Notes: generated from the sequence alone by a model not told the origin. 64,000 nt of DNA from Melieria omissa (GCA_963971225.1 OZ020267.1:65376577-65440576), one strand, 5' to 3'. Positions 10,851-23,839 are shown, counted from the stretch's first letter. Numbers and translations: made by a program.

Positions 10851-11356
10851 TAGCTCCTATAGTATGAAGAGGTAATTGAAAGCCCTCGATGAAAGAATCA
10901 GGTCAAATCTTTCTTTGATGTGTGTTAAATGCAAAAGTCTATTGGACAACAGCGACAACTGGAGTCAATTACTGATGCTGAAATGCGGCAATGAGTTGTC
11001 CTGAGTATTTAATTATTAACCTTAAATTAATTATTAACATTAATTAATATTAGTGTCACAGCTAGTTCCTTACTGATAATTCCAGTATTAGTTCCAGTTC
11101 TCTTCTTGTAAAACTCTTAATTAAAAATCTCTCGCTCAGCAACACATTCATTCACCTTTTCCAATTTTCAGAAAAATTCAAGTTTTAGCTGATAAACTGT
11201 CGCCAGCATTTGTCTAAGTAACAGAATAACATCAACTAAATATATAGCAAATAAATCGTGAGAATCTCATTAATCAAAAATAAGAACTTTTACCAAAATA
11301 AAGTAAACACTTTCTATGCATTTTTATCACTGTGAATAATACAAATGACTCGAGTT

Positions 11357-12950
11357 CTATACTTGGTTTGAGCAACTGGAATGGCCTGCGGCGATCGTGT
11401 GCGGCGTTGTATAATGCTTCGAGCTCGTAAGATCGCGCAAACGGGGCATCGAACCCAATTTCAGCCAGCCAGCCAGCCAGCCGATAGTAGACAAGTTCTG
11501 ATAGTGGTAATCAAGTTCGAGTTGGCACTGGGGCCCAGCAAAAACAACGCGGACCACACCTCCAACGCGGCGCACATTGATAAGGATACAACGATAAGGA
11601 CAGTCGAAAGTCGCCGGACGTGAAGTAAGTTGCGCTGTCGGTAGGTCGCTCGGTTAGTCGGCCCGGCGCCATTAAAGACCCGGCCCCGATAGTGATATCT
11701 ACGTGCATGCGCCGATCGGCCAATGAAATGCCCATTAACGACACTAATGGCGCCCAGTGTTGGGAGCGCGCGTACCGCCCGCCCAGCGCTCGCAATATTG
11801 TGTAATATTTTTCGTGTGTGTTTGTTTACATTTTCCAAAGGTGATATGAAACTTGTGTGATAAGTTTTAATCAGGGATTTGTTGTCGTTGTAGTTGTGCG
11901 TGTTACACAAACCGTCGAATGGGAAAAGTTGTAGCCAGTTGTCGATGATGATAAAAACGGAAAGCGTCATTTCGAGGCGCTCTTTCCGAACGTCAGCGGC
12001 GCCGCGCGCAAGAAATCGAATTTAGTTTGTTAGCGTTTTGAAAAGGTGTCACTTCGAATGCGGGTCGGTCGGTCGGGCGCTTCCGAAATGTGGCAGTCAG
12101 ATCCGACGCGAACGCACGTTTTGCATGTGTTTTGCATCAGACGGTGCCGGTTTTTGCCGGTTAGCCGCATGATTAGCGAACGCAGCGGGCGATCGGTGCA
12201 ACAATAGGTGAGAAACGTGGGCGGGCGCACGCCCTCGCCAAAGTCGCCCTACGGCAGCGCACATTCGAAGCGGTTGAGTGCAGTTGTTGGTGTCGACCGC
12301 AGCATTAACTCCTTCGCGCCGGCGCATGGGAAAACTGACGGCGCACACAGATCTGCGGATTTTACCATTCACGCTGCTCAGTTGCACCAACAACGGCCGC
12401 CGTTGTGCAGCATGGCCGGGAAAGGCCAGTAGTGTGCGGTTTCGTGGCCTGCCGAGCCAATTGACATTTATTTGGTAATAAACAGCGTGTACGCCTCCAA
12501 AAAAAAAATAAACTCTGCCACAGACAACCAGCGACCAACACACACGAACGACTCAAATACAAATTCAATGGTCATTTTGAGGCTGTAAAGCGTGTTGTTG
12601 TTGGTTTTTGTGTAGCATATTTTTGAGCAAGAACAGCCAGATGCCGGGGACAAGGCTGCTGGGCGCACATGTGTGCTTCGCGCTCGAGCTGCGAAGCGTT
12701 CCCAAAACGCCCCCAAAGTGACGCCAGCCGCACAATGGATCTCGTGTCCGTCCGTGCGATGCAGCAATTCAGTGCGAGTGCGGTTGAGTGTGTTGTGATC
12801 GGGGGAGCAGTAAAAGAATACTGGTGTCGAGTCAGTTGACAAATCGCGGTTGAATGGTTTGCGCATAAATGCTGATTGCCGCTGACAATTACGCACAGAT
12901 AATGCATTGCCCAATGTTATTGGAAAGATCGCCATCTGACTGCGAGACTG
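11357..12950. promoter_or_regulatory. GC-rich island; candidate promoter, 5' exon or enhancer, possibly of srp
   Basis: About 1.6 kb that is clearly richer in G/C and CpG than its flanks, with no convincing protein frame. GATA motifs cluster at 11480-11600 (CCGATAG, CTGATAG, TTGATAAGG, ACGATAAGG), with more near 11690 and 11857. A consensus donor GAA|GTAAGT lies at 11622-11630, so a non-coding first exon on the plus strand ending at 11624 is possible. srp is the nearest plus-strand gene, 20 kb downstream. All functional assignment is inference. Confidence 0.3.
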
Positions 12951-13079
12951 CGAGTTGAGCTGTGTGGATCATTAAGTTTTGCGCGGAAAGTATTTGTGAT
13001 GAGATGAGTTTGTCGGATGTATGTCATAGCTATATCATCATTCTCAGTTTTCTTCTAACGTATAGATAAACTGATTTAT

Positions 13080-13095
13080 CCTAACCTAACCTAAC
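13080..13095 (+). repeat. Short (CCTAA)n tract
   Basis: Three CCTAA units plus one base. Identical to the tails of the LINE relics at 5.4 and 10.4 kb, but no coding remnant is recognisable next to it. Confidence 0.6.
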
Positions 13096-14002
13096 TTTCA
13101 ATATTACTTTATTGTATGATGCCTCGGGATTATAAGTGAATCTGAACTCAATGAATATTTTAGTTGATTTAGAGACAGTTATTGGATTTGGATTATAGTC
13201 TGGGAGCAACTTCACCTATTTGTCATCTTATAGCAAAAGCTACAATTGATTTATGGGTGTAATTTAAGTAGGCACCAACAAATTAATATTTTTAAAAGTG
13301 AACTCAAAGCAAATGCCAACAATTTAACTGTTATCCCCAAAATAATTTCCAATAATTTGCAGCAATATCAGGAAAAGTTTGTGTTCAAATTGAAGTTTAC
13401 GAATTGGGCGCGTTTGATCAAACCACTGTTTCTTTCAAAATGGTTAAAAATCAAAAAGTGATAGTTTCGTATTTTTCCATAAATATGAACAAACTTTTCT
13501 GCAATTAACCGTAGATCGAGTTTAAAAAAATTTAAGGAATCCTATCCTATGTATACAAAGGAGAAAGTAATAAACTTTTCATTTTTCTCAAGACCTCTTT
13601 CTTAAAAAAGTGTGAAAGATGGTTCTAAACAAGCATTATCCCAACACAAACAAAGTCACAAGAATGGTTCAATTAATTATATCCTGAAAAAAGTTATCAT
13701 AAAACAAAAACGAAATGTATCATTTTTGATACAAAGCTCGATCTACAGTTAAGAAATATTGATACTAAATTTATTTAACCCGTTTTAAGTTACAATTGTT
13801 CAAAAGTAAGGTAGCTCTAGAACTCCAACAAAGAGTCGGGGCGACTTCAAATGTCGTGTGCATATTTCTTAGGCAAGTTTTCCATGATTTAAATACCAAA
13901 AAGTAATATCAAGACACAGGGTAAAATTCGGGGTCGAAAGGTTTAAGTAAGTTAGCAGACTGTTCGGACTGTTTCCTTTTCGAACTACCTTCAAAAGACA
14001 AT

Positions 14003-14004
14003 AT

Positions 14005-14035
<31 letters not shown>

Positions 14036-16990
14036 TTTGAGTCTATTGTACAGTTAAGTAGCTTACAGACTAACTACAGATTAGTTACTTAAAGTAAGTG
14101 TTTAAGCTATGTTTAAAAGACAATTTGGAAGATGAAAAATCAATAAAATTATAAAGTGAATTAACTTCAGCCAAAGTTCTAGCCAGGGGCGCAAATTGGG
14201 CGTAGTTAGTACGACAGCAGGCAAGATTGAAAATTTCATAATTCCGCAACTGTTTGGCAGGAACATGAAAGTTGATTCTATCAAGCAATAAGGGACAGTC
14301 AATACCACCAGTAACTAAATCGAATACAAAGGTCATGGAGAGAATCTTCCTCCTGTCTTCGAGGGACTTGATATGCAATAAGGAGCACATAGAGCCGTAC
14401 GACGGAACAGGGTCAACAAATCTCAAAGATCGAAGTGCATATTTTAAAAACACTTTCTGGACTCGTTCAAGTCGTTTTATATGCACACTGTGATATGGTC
14501 TCCAAATGAAAACCGCATATTCAAGCACTGACCGGACATAAGCATTAAAAAGCGTTTTTACGGTGTAAGGATCAGTGAAGTCAACACTGTTCCGCCTAAC
14601 AAAAGCAAGCATAGAGTAAGCTTTAGAAAGAGTAAAGTTAAGATGGCTGGAAAAAGTGAGCTTAGAGTCAAAAATAACTCCAAGGTCCCTAATCTCACTG
14701 AGAGACTTAAGGGGCGTGTTATCGATACAGTAGGAGGTTTGCAGCGGACAAAGAGACTTAGAGTAAGTAACATGGGAGCATTTATTGATGTTCAATGATA
14801 AGCGGTTTCTGCAACACCAAGCAAACACATTATCAAGGTCAGACTGAAGGTTTTGCTGATCAATAAAGGAAGTTATAGGAGAGTAAATTTTTAGATCATC
14901 AGCGTAAAGAAGAAACCTGGAGTTTGAAAAACAACGGCTAATATCATTAATGAATATTATAAAAAACAAGGGCCCAAGAATGCTACCTTGGGGTACTCCA
15001 GAAGACGCTATAAAAGGCCGAGATGAAACATTGTCAATCACAACAGTACAACTGCGATTGCTAAGATAGGAGGTAATCCAGTTTAAGAAGACCGAATGAA
15101 AACCTAGTTTAGCAAATTTTGAAATAAGAATACTATGGCTAACTTTATCAAAGGCCTTCGAAAAATCCGTATAAACACAATCCACTTGGAAACCAGAGTG
15201 AAAAGCGGATAGACAGTCTTCGGTGAAAATAGCTAAGTTTGTTACAGTTGACCGGCCAGACATGAAACCATGCTGATTAGGACATAAAATGTTTTTGACA
15301 GCAAAATATAGTCTATGTTTGATGATACACTCAAAAAGCTTGGACACAGCGGACAACTTAGAGATAGGACGATAATTGGTAACATTATTTTTGTTGCCAC
15401 TCTTAAAAACTGGAGTGATTGAAGTTACTTTCCAAGCATCTAAAAAAACCCCAGAAGCAAGAGATCTATTAAAAATCAATAGAAGCGGACGGACGAGGGA
15501 AGGACAACGCTTCAACATGGACGCAGATAACCCATCAGCGTCATGTTGAAAAGAGGGTTTAAGTTGACTAAGACCTTCAGCAACATCCTCATAGGATAGT
15601 GAAAAAGAACCAATATTGATGGAAGAGCAAGTATCACCATATGCATTCACATCACTATCACGGTCGGACACAAAATTAGAGCGGAAGAACTCAGCAAACA
15701 GGTTGGCAGCTTCGTAGGGAGATTTAGCAGTTACATCATTCAGAAACAGGGTAGTGGGAATAGAAGAACAGGATCTCTTGGACTTGATGAAACGCCAGAA
15801 AGCCTTTGGGTTCGATTTTACTTCAGATTCGTACTTTAAAGTATAGTTCCGATATAGAAACTTATTCAAACAATTAAATTCTTTGGAATATCTCAAGTAT
15901 TTGTCCTTGAAAGACAGGAGGTTGGTGGTCTTGAATTTTTTGAAAAATTTATTACGCAAGTTTTTCAAATATTTCAAATTTTTTGTGTACCAAGGTAACT
16001 TATAGATCCTTTTGGGAAAAGCAGGGACATGAAGTGAGCAGACTTCACAGAGCTTGGATTTAAAGACGTTAAAAGAGCTACTGACATGAAGATCAAGAAG
16101 CAAAGAGTCCCAATCAATTTCATCAAGTAATAAATTCAATTTAGCATAATCGCATAGCTTAAAGTTAAGAACCCTGCAATCATTACGGTTGGCTGTGCAC
16201 AATGGCTGAAATTCATAAAATTTAAGCTTAAGCACTAAGGGGACATGATGCATATTATTGGGAGAAAAAGAACTTAAGCATTCAGAAACTGTAAAGTTAA
16301 CATTATCACTTACAAATACCAAATCTAAGATTCTATTTAGCTTGTTTACAAAATTATTAACCTGGACTAAATTCAGGCTATACAAGTTATCAACTAAGTA
16401 ACCTTCAGAAGAGCTCACTATATTACGGGGGAAAAAAGTAGCACCATCGCAATTATCGTCCTCCAGGCGAGTCCAAGATAAATTGCACAAATTAAAGTCG
16501 CCCATAACGCAAAAGTGACATTCATCACCTCTACTTAAAGCTAAAGATAAGATGTTGTCGGTATGAGCATTATAGATAACTTCAGCCGAATTCGGCGGAA
16601 TGTAAGAAGCACAGAGAAGCAATGAGTTGGACAGACCCTGAATGGAAACACAGAGTTGGTCCAACAGCGTGTCAGCATTTTCAAGTAGCACAAGCGATGA
16701 GGACAACTTGCTCCGAACTGCAATAAGCACACCCCCGCCCCTACACAAGCCAGTCTTAGCAGCGTCGCGGTCTTTACGAAAGACATTGTACAGGTTGGGA
16801 TCAAAGAATTCCTCACTGTAGAAGGTTGAGTTCAACCATGTTTCAACCAACACAAAGACGTCGTAATCTAAATATGAGCTCATTGCATAAAGGTCATTAG
16901 ATTTAGTTCTAAGACCAGAAACATTCTGGTACATAATCTTGTTTAGATGCAGTAGAGCACCATTTCCGCCTGTATATACACAACAACCAA
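14003..16990 (-). mobile_element. CR1/jockey-superfamily non-LTR retrotransposon with (TAAA)n tail
   Basis: The element holds the long intact ORF2 at 14085-16934. Its 3' side ends in a clean tetranucleotide tail (plus-strand TTTA units 14003-14038), as expected for a minus-strand insertion. The ORF2 frame stays open a short way above the first ATG, but no ORF1 is recognisable, so the copy is probably 5'-truncated or the 5' region (about 16990-17400) is decayed. No target duplication was found. Confidence 0.8.
14085..16934 (-). CDS. Retrotransposon ORF2: apurinic-type endonuclease plus reverse transcriptase
   Basis: A single uninterrupted 949-codon frame. Endonuclease signatures in order: YQNVSGLRTK near residue 2, VETWLNS near 31, GGGVLIAV near 67 and MGDFNL near 144. 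The usual S-D-H near residue 230 reads MHH, so the catalytic Asp looks lost. The reverse transcriptase follows: TPVFKSG..NYRPIS, QHGFMSGRST, YTDFSKAFDKV, SGVPQGSILGPL and the catalytic box LLYADDLKIY. The C-terminal part has LEYAVFIWRPYH..I.RLERVQ, as in CR1/L2-like elements. No RNase H domain follows, which separates it from the RNase H-bearing relics elsewhere in the window. Its intactness suggests a fairly recent insertion. Confidence 0.85.
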   Translation of the reverse strand: MYQNVSGLRTKSNDLYAMSSYLDYDVFVLVETWLNSTFYSEEFFDPNLYNVFRKDRDAAKTGLCRGGGVLIAVRSKLSSSLVLLENADTLLDQLCVSIQGLSNSLLLCASYIPPNSAEVIYNAHTDNILSLALSRGDECHFCVMGDFNLCNLSWTRLEDDNCDGATFFPRNIVSSSEGYLVDNLYSLNLVQVNNFVNKLNRILDLVFVSDNVNFTVSECLSSFSPNNMHHVPLVLKLKFYEFQPLCTANRNDCRVLNFKLCDYAKLNLLLDEIDWDSLLLDLHVSSSFNVFKSKLCEVCSLHVPAFPKRIYKLPWYTKNLKYLKNLRNKFFKKFKTTNLLSFKDKYLRYSKEFNCLNKFLYRNYTLKYESEVKSNPKAFWRFIKSKRSCSSIPTTLFLNDVTAKSPYEAANLFAEFFRSNFVSDRDSDVNAYGDTCSSINIGSFSLSYEDVAEGLSQLKPSFQHDADGLSASMLKRCPSLVRPLLLIFNRSLASGVFLDAWKVTSITPVFKSGNKNNVTNYRPISKLSAVSKLFECIIKHRLYFAVKNILCPNQHGFMSGRSTVTNLAIFTEDCLSAFHSGFQVDCVYTDFSKAFDKVSHSILISKFAKLGFHSVFLNWITSYLSNRSCTVVIDNVSSRPFIASSGVPQGSILGPLFFIIFINDISRCFSNSRFLLYADDLKIYSPITSFIDQQNLQSDLDNVFAWCCRNRLSLNINKCSHVTYSKSLCPLQTSYCIDNTPLKSLSEIRDLGVIFDSKLTFSSHLNFTLSKAYSMLAFVRRNSVDFTDPYTVKTLFNAYVRSVLEYAVFIWRPYHSVHIKRLERVQKVFLKYALRSLRFVDPVPSYGSMCSLLHIKSLEDRRKILSMTFVFDLVTGGIDCPLLLDRINFHVPAKQLRNYEIFNLACCRTNYAQFAPLARTLAEVNSLYNFIDFSSSKLSFKHSLNTYFK

Positions 16991-16999
16991 CCCACCAAT

Positions 17000-19900
17000 T
17001 TTGATTGGTTGATTTGATTGGTTTTTTCTAAGCAGTTAGAAGACCAAGTTTTTGCTGAAGTTAGGAATCAAATTAGCTTTCGCTAGTCTAATTTAATTTT
17101 AATTATTTAGAGTGTACTAGACAGGTAGGAAGGTAGAAGTGGCTGACCCCACACGAGAGTACGCTTGGGCCAAAATTAATCCCATTTTATGACCCCAGGA
17201 TTGCTATTTCCTCTTCCTTTTTGGTATCAAAGAACCCAACCATCTAGTACCTTTGGTACTAACTAAGTTATGAAGGTTATTGTCAACCGGTGCGGTAAAT
17301 CCTTAAGAGTTTAAATAAAGTTTACTAAGATTGAATGCCTTCTTAAACTAAATCAAGGACACGAATCCAACAATAACCAAAACACTACGGCAAATAAAAA
17401 CAACAATTAACAAATGTAAACAAAGCAAAGCATTCAGCATTGCAGTTTATGTATGTATGTATATTTGTATGTGTAGCATAGTGTAGCACATAGGTGGAGT
17501 GTACATTCTTTGGTATTACGTAAAATTTCCGAGGCAAGGCGGCAAATTGTTTTAGGCGCAGCCAAGTAATGTGTCGGCAAGAGCACAAACAATGAAAGGA
17601 CAATGAGGCCGCAAAAACTTAAACGCACCGAACAACACCAACCACGAATATTATGACAAATACATGCGGAATGTAGCAAGCGGCAGGTAAATAACAAATA
17701 TAAAACAACCACAAAATATACGGACAACAATTTCAAATGAAAGGAAAATGAAGAGGAAATTTTCGTGAATTGTAGCGACGCGTCGCACAGGTAAACACAG
17801 AACACAAATGAAGCGTCAGCAGCACAAACAACAAAACAAAAACAAATAAGCGAATTAATTGTATTTATGTAGACATGTATGTAGGTAAAAGAGGCCTCGT
17901 ATGCACACACCAAAACTCCTACAAGCAACGCATTCGAGTACACAGAATGTCAGCGACGAAAACTGTAACAACTCTTCGATGCATTGGGACACATTGAAAT
18001 AAATTGCTGCGCCCATTAGTCAAACCGACGACGACATGCGCCTGCGCCTGCGCACTTACAATGTGCCATACTCGAACCATTTGTGACTGAACTGCACGTG
18101 TCGGCGTTCAATCAGCGATCACTTTGGCTGTTGGCCAGAACTTAATTGTCTGTGCAGATCTGAGCACTTGTCGCACATTTGGAGAGTAGAGTGACCCCTG
18201 GGGCGTCTTGTCAACATTTGATTTATTACATTGAAATGTAATAGCAGTCACTGCTACGCCCTTTGCCGCAATTAGCATTTCGCCATGGTCGCGTATTGAA
18301 TGAGCAAACGCAAATGGCCACAATAGAACTGATCAGCTGCTCTGGACTACATTGAAGACTGTTTTCAGGTAGCACTGTGAAAGCCACAAAAAACTGTAAT
18401 AATGACGTCAACAGTCAAGGACTAAGATCACAAATCTTTACTCCAAAATTGAGAAAAGTGTTGCTGAATCATTAATTTGAATATCCTGAAATTGCATTGA
18501 AGTGATCATAAATCCATTTTAGTGTTATTCGTTAGTCAAATAGTCGATGGTTTAATGTTTAGAAATGTCCTGAATGGCTTTCGAAAAATATTTGTTTCGG
18601 AAGAGTTGCTTCTTCAGTTTCCTAAGTTGAGCTTGAAGAATTTTAATTTTGCCTTTTTTATATTTCTAGAAAATGTATGCGTCATACAAAGGTCTTCTTT
18701 AATTTATATGAAATTCAAATTGCGCTCTAAAAATGTACTTCTTCACTGTTGGTCGAGGCTTGTTTCTTTTGTACGCCAAAGCAGAAATCTGGGAAAAATA
18801 TCATAAATATGAGTATTACTCGGGTTTTTGATGCGAGTAATACACATCCAAATACTTTCTGAATTATGGAATAGAAGCGAGATTCATATTCAAAACGCCA
18901 GTGCCTACACTGGATAAATATTTAGTGCAGAAATTTGCAATATTCATGCATTCACAAACAATATAGTAATTTTATATTTTTATACACACAAGTATGCAGG
19001 CATATAATATACACATATTTCTTACATATTTGCATTGTTTTGCAGCAATAAATATGAAATTCCTACAGTTAAACTTGCCTTCGATGGGCCCAGCTCGACT
19101 TGAGCCGCGCTCGCTTAGCTGGGCCTGGGTTGAGGCGACTTGGCCTGTTGTTTGTTTGCAATACTTTTGTACGTATGTATGTATGTATGCTTATATGTAC
19201 ATATATACATGTCTACAGTAAACTATACGAATATTAATATGAAATAATTTGTTGTTGTTACTTGTGTAGCCTCCGCTCGGGCTGTGGTTGAACTTTGACA
19301 GGAAGTCGCCGAACGCAAAACAAGCGCTACGGTTTCTTTTGTTCGCCTCGGTCCTCCGGCGCACAGTTCGTTGCCGCGCTTCACTTCTTGTCCACGACTC
19401 TTTCAATTTGTGTTTCTGGCGTTCTTTTGTTTAAGGCTGCGCATTATTGATAAGCGCCCAGCTCCAATGTATAAAATAATGCGAACGCCTATTTATGTGT
19501 GTTTGTTGTTGAATGTGGCTCGTAGTTGTTATTGGCGCTGTTTTCGGTTTCGAAACGTGCCGCACTCGGCGGTGCCTAGTGGTTGCGGCATGACTGGCCA
19601 CACTGGTTGGGTGTTTTCCATGTTGCTGGACAATTGCGTTGTGGGAAGCGGCGGCAGTGGCGGCCGTCCGGCGTGTTCCTGCGGCTGTTGGGTGCTCCGT
19701 GTAGGTCGTTGCTCGTCATGCTGGCTTCATGTAATCGTCGTAATGTGCTGGTGCTGGTACTGGTGCAGCACTTCTGTGTTCAGTTGTTGTTGTTGCTGTT
19801 GTTTTACATTATTTTCCGTCTACATTATTACTCGCAATAATATTGTTTTTGTTGGTCGGTGGTATGTTTGGATGTGTGGCTGTTATTATTAAATAAAACA

Positions 19901-21110
19901 GATATAATGGCCGCTGTGAGTGCAGCGAGTACGCGTCGCTGGCAATTAAAATTGTCATTAGTCTTTGTTTATTCATGGCTGACGCGCCGGTTATGTTATT
20001 TCTTTTATTTTATATTAATGTTTGCATATTTTTTTATATATTTTCATATTTTTCCGCTTCATTTTCTGGGCAGTTTGAGCAAGTAGGTAGCTTTAAAAGC
20101 GCACTGCAGCGCTTCGGAGGATGCGATATGGTCTGGCGATGGCTGTCTGGTTGATGGCTGTTGTCAACCACCAGACTTGAGTGTAAAAATACATTTTGCA
20201 AAGGAAATGTATGGAATGGGTGCAAGTTGCAATTGCAAAGAAGACAGAGTAATCTATTTTAAGAAGTTCTTGCACTCATTACCAGAATCGATATCAATTT
20301 TATGTATTTCTTGTATATGAATCTCAGTAGGATTGAATTGAGATGAATGGATATATTTGAAGTAAAAGTCAGCAAAACTGACTTGAAAGTTTTGCTAAAT
20401 ATTAACTAAAAAAGCTTTTTGAAGAATTAAAAAAAAATTATTTTAGTTTAAAAATAATAAAATGTTTTGAAAATCGTATTTAGGGCATTCACAAGGTCTT
20501 TAAAAGTCATAAGTAACATAATAGTTAAAATAAACATAGGAAATATTCAACACAGGGCAATGTCTTGTGGAGGCTTTATGCTCCTGAAAGGAGTGAACAA
20601 GAAAAAAAAGAAAGAAGGAGACTTGCAGGAAGAACTTGCAGACTTATTGGACTGCAAGACTGTATTTATAGATATGAGGAGGAAGAATATGTAGACTGTT
20701 GGGTTGCAGTTCCTTATAGTATTTTTTGTTTGTTTGTTTGTTTGTAAATTTAAAATATTAAATAATGAAAATTTTATAACAAAAACATGACAGATGTGGA
20801 ATCTTTTTACAATTTTTTTGAACGATCAAATACACTCACAACTGTCTATTTTGTAATATTATGTTTTTGTTTTTATGGATTTTTAAGCTGAGTTGTATTC
20901 ATTGTATTTTTTAAGTGAGAAAATGTATGAGAATCCAATATATTTATAACAGCATAGCAAATATGTTTAATGTAGGTTTTACAAATTCCCTAATTGCTTT
21001 ATTTAACCCAGGAATACTAATGCTAGTCGATTCTTCTCTCTTCTCCCGAACATTTGCCACAATAAAATTAGTTTCCTAGTGTTAACACTACTGAAAGAAA
21101 GTCTGAAAAC
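17000..21110. other. Long non-coding stretch, no gene supported
   Basis: 16990-17400 may be the 5' end of the LINE. 18000-18420 is mixed composition, and 19070-20020 is a GC-richer island with frames of up to 173 codons that look like chance (Cys-, Val- and Phe-rich, no domain). No exon of a known fly family was recognised. Confidence 0.35.
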
Positions 21111-21115
21111 GGTCG

Positions 21116-21681
21116 ACTAAAATAAAATAAAATAAAATAAAATAAAATAAAATAAAATAAAATAAAATAAAATAAAATAAAATAAAATAAAATAAAATAA
21201 TATAAAATAAAATAATATAATATAATAAAAAATAAAATAAAAATAAGAATTAAAATAAAATAAAATAAAATAAAATAAATAAATAAAATAAATAAAAATA
21301 AATAAAATAAATAAAATAAATAAAATAAATAAAATAAATAAAATAAATAAAATAAATAAAATATATAAAATAAACAAAATAAATAAAATAAATAACATAA
21401 ATAAATAAAATAAATAAATTAAATAAAATAAATAAAATAAATAAAATAAACAAAATAAATAAAATAAATAAAATAAATAAAATAAATAAAATAAATAAAA
21501 TAAATAAATAAAATAAATAACATAAATAAATAAAATAAATAAAATAAATAAATTAAATAAAATAAATAAAATAAATAAAATAAATGAAAAAAAATAAAAT
21601 ATATAAAATAAATAAAATAAAATTAATGAAATTAATAAAATAAATAAAATAAATAAAATAAAATAAAATAAAATAAAATAA
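21116..21681. repeat. AAAAT / AAATAAAAT satellite, about 570 bp
   Basis: 21118-21200 is almost pure TAAAA pentamer; from about 21280 the unit is mainly the 9-mer TAAATAAAA with variants. Homopolymer-like open frames on the minus strand are composition artefacts. The flanks share a duplicated motif (see findings). Confidence 0.9.
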
Positions 21682-21699
21682 TATTAGTTTCCCAGTGTT

Positions 21700-23830
21700 A
21701 ATACGAAAGAAGTCAAGCTTGAGTGCCACTACTAAAACGACACTACCAACAATTGGATTAGTTTCTGCAGCAATTCTTTAAAGACCTCCTGTCCACATAT
21801 GAATAGAAAACTTCAGTAACTTAGTTAATTTTTGTTGTATGAAAATTTCGACTTTTTCTAAACCTGTGCCTGTTATTCCTTTGTGTAAATTTCCCACCAC
21901 TTCCATTGAGCTTCGCTCGGCAATACTGACGCTCCAGTCAACGTGACAAGGCACTTCATGCTTGCTTACCCTCTGAAACTGATAACGTCCAATTCCTACG
22001 TATTTACCTACTAACCATACAATGTAAATATGTAGGTACGTGTGCCTGTCATTTTATCATTTCGGAACAAATTTATTTATGTAATGGGAACGTAAGCAAA
22101 CCGGTAAATGACCTTTGCCGTAGACGGTATGCAACAACAAATAACAACCTGTGGCTAAGCCATTGAGGTTAAGTGTTCTTGATTTTGGTTTCAATTCCTT
22201 TATGAATGACACATCTAAGACACACACACACACGCAGACACGTATATTGAATGCTTTTGAATTTTCACCACAGATAGCGGAAAACGTATGCAGAATAATG
22301 CAGGCTTCATTTGAAAAACATGTAAATATTTTCCAAATATGTATAGAAACTGCATAAATCACCAGCGATGCATGTGAAAGTGTCAGAATCTAATGCGCTG
22401 CCTGGGAACGCCAAAGTCTCTCCCGAGATTCACTTTACGCATTGGCCGGGCAGATGAAGTGATTTATTGCTGTAAAGGATATTGGTTGGCTGACACTATT
22501 GTTGTTGTCGACTGGTGCGGTTAAACGCCAAAATTCACACTTGAGTAGTGATTATCGCTGAAGCATAAAAGTGGCCACACGAGTAACGTGTGGAATGTGT
22601 TTGACTGCATTTCGATTTGTTGTTTCAAAAATCTGTAAAAAAAAAACATTTTTAATTTTTATGATGTATTAAAATGTGCTGTTAGATTTTAATAATTATT
22701 ATTGTATGTAATTCAAATCGACACATTCTCAGCACTTGTTTTGATCCACAAACACATAAAGTACGAAAACTGGTCCCAAGAGCAACAGCGCTGCGCCTTT
22801 GAAAGGACTACAAAAATACAACAAAACAATGGAAAATTAGAGAAGAGCCCAACTGCTTTGACATATTTATGACGGCAAAACGACCAAAGAGGCCAACAAC
22901 TGACTGAAGGCAGCCTCGAAAATTGCTGATCCTTTTTTCGTGTACGGCCAGTTAATTGTCACTCTGCATGTTGTTTTTGTTGTTGACGTGCGTGTGCTCC
23001 AATCTCACTGACACGCTGACGTATTTATGTGCATTTTTAAGTATTGAAATATGAAATTTCGGTTTTGTATTGCAAACACAAACACACGATTTTCGTAGTT
23101 TCCAAAAGTTTTTGGTCAATGGCACCAACCCAATGTTGAGTCAAAGAATTCCATAAAATTACATAAATTTATGCCATAAATGTACATAACTCAATCGATC
23201 CATTGTAGGGTGCAAAGTATGGTTTTTGTCAACGCTGTTTTGAATCTGATGCCGTTATCATTTTGCACTCGAAATCTCGATGTTGCTCAAGTGGTGCTTG
23301 GTTTGTTGGCGCGCGCGTTGGTTGCGGTTGCTATGCGACAATCCTTTCCCAAATGCTGTTTCCACTCCTCAAGTGCGTGGCTTACGACTATGGTCAAGTA
23401 TTACTCATGTAAATATGATTTTAAATGCCATTATCAGCCGCATTATCAAGTAGAAAATTAACCAATTAACTCTACTGGTTTATGAGTTCTGATAACATTC
23501 AGCGTTGACTTTTCCTTTGTATTGCCGCATTTACATTAAATATTGTTTACTTCAAAGGATAATAAAGTATGGGCTGACGTTTGCGTTGGTCAAGTGGAAT
23601 AATAAGATATGATATTGCGATATATAAAAGTCAAATTCAATGCTTTTTTGTACAAAAAATGCTATGTGAATGTAAAGAGTGATTGAGTAATCGATGTTAA
23701 AAGGTCATATTTAAGCCGATGTATAGAGTTAAAGTTCATATTAATTTCATAATAAATTCAATTAATTTCTTGAATTCATATGCATTGTATTTGCGACTCT
23801 ACATGGGTGAAGAGGAGTTTAGGATGGTTA
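21700..23830. other. Non-coding DNA, no gene seen
   Basis: Mixed AT-rich sequence with a (CA)n near 22220-22231. No exon or known element recognised. Confidence 0.35.
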
Positions 23831-23839
23831 GATTAGTTG

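Noticed and set aside
12097..12935. Overlapping 148- and 155-codon minus-strand frames
   Set aside because: Several frames open at once on both strands in a GC-rich region; no domain and no start context.
19371..19892. 173-codon frame in the 19 kb island
   Set aside because: Cys/Trp/Val run from TGTTGT-type repeats; no family resemblance.
21117..21453. Phe/Ile/Leu/Tyr frames resembling membrane proteins
   Set aside because: Direct translation of the AAAAT satellite.
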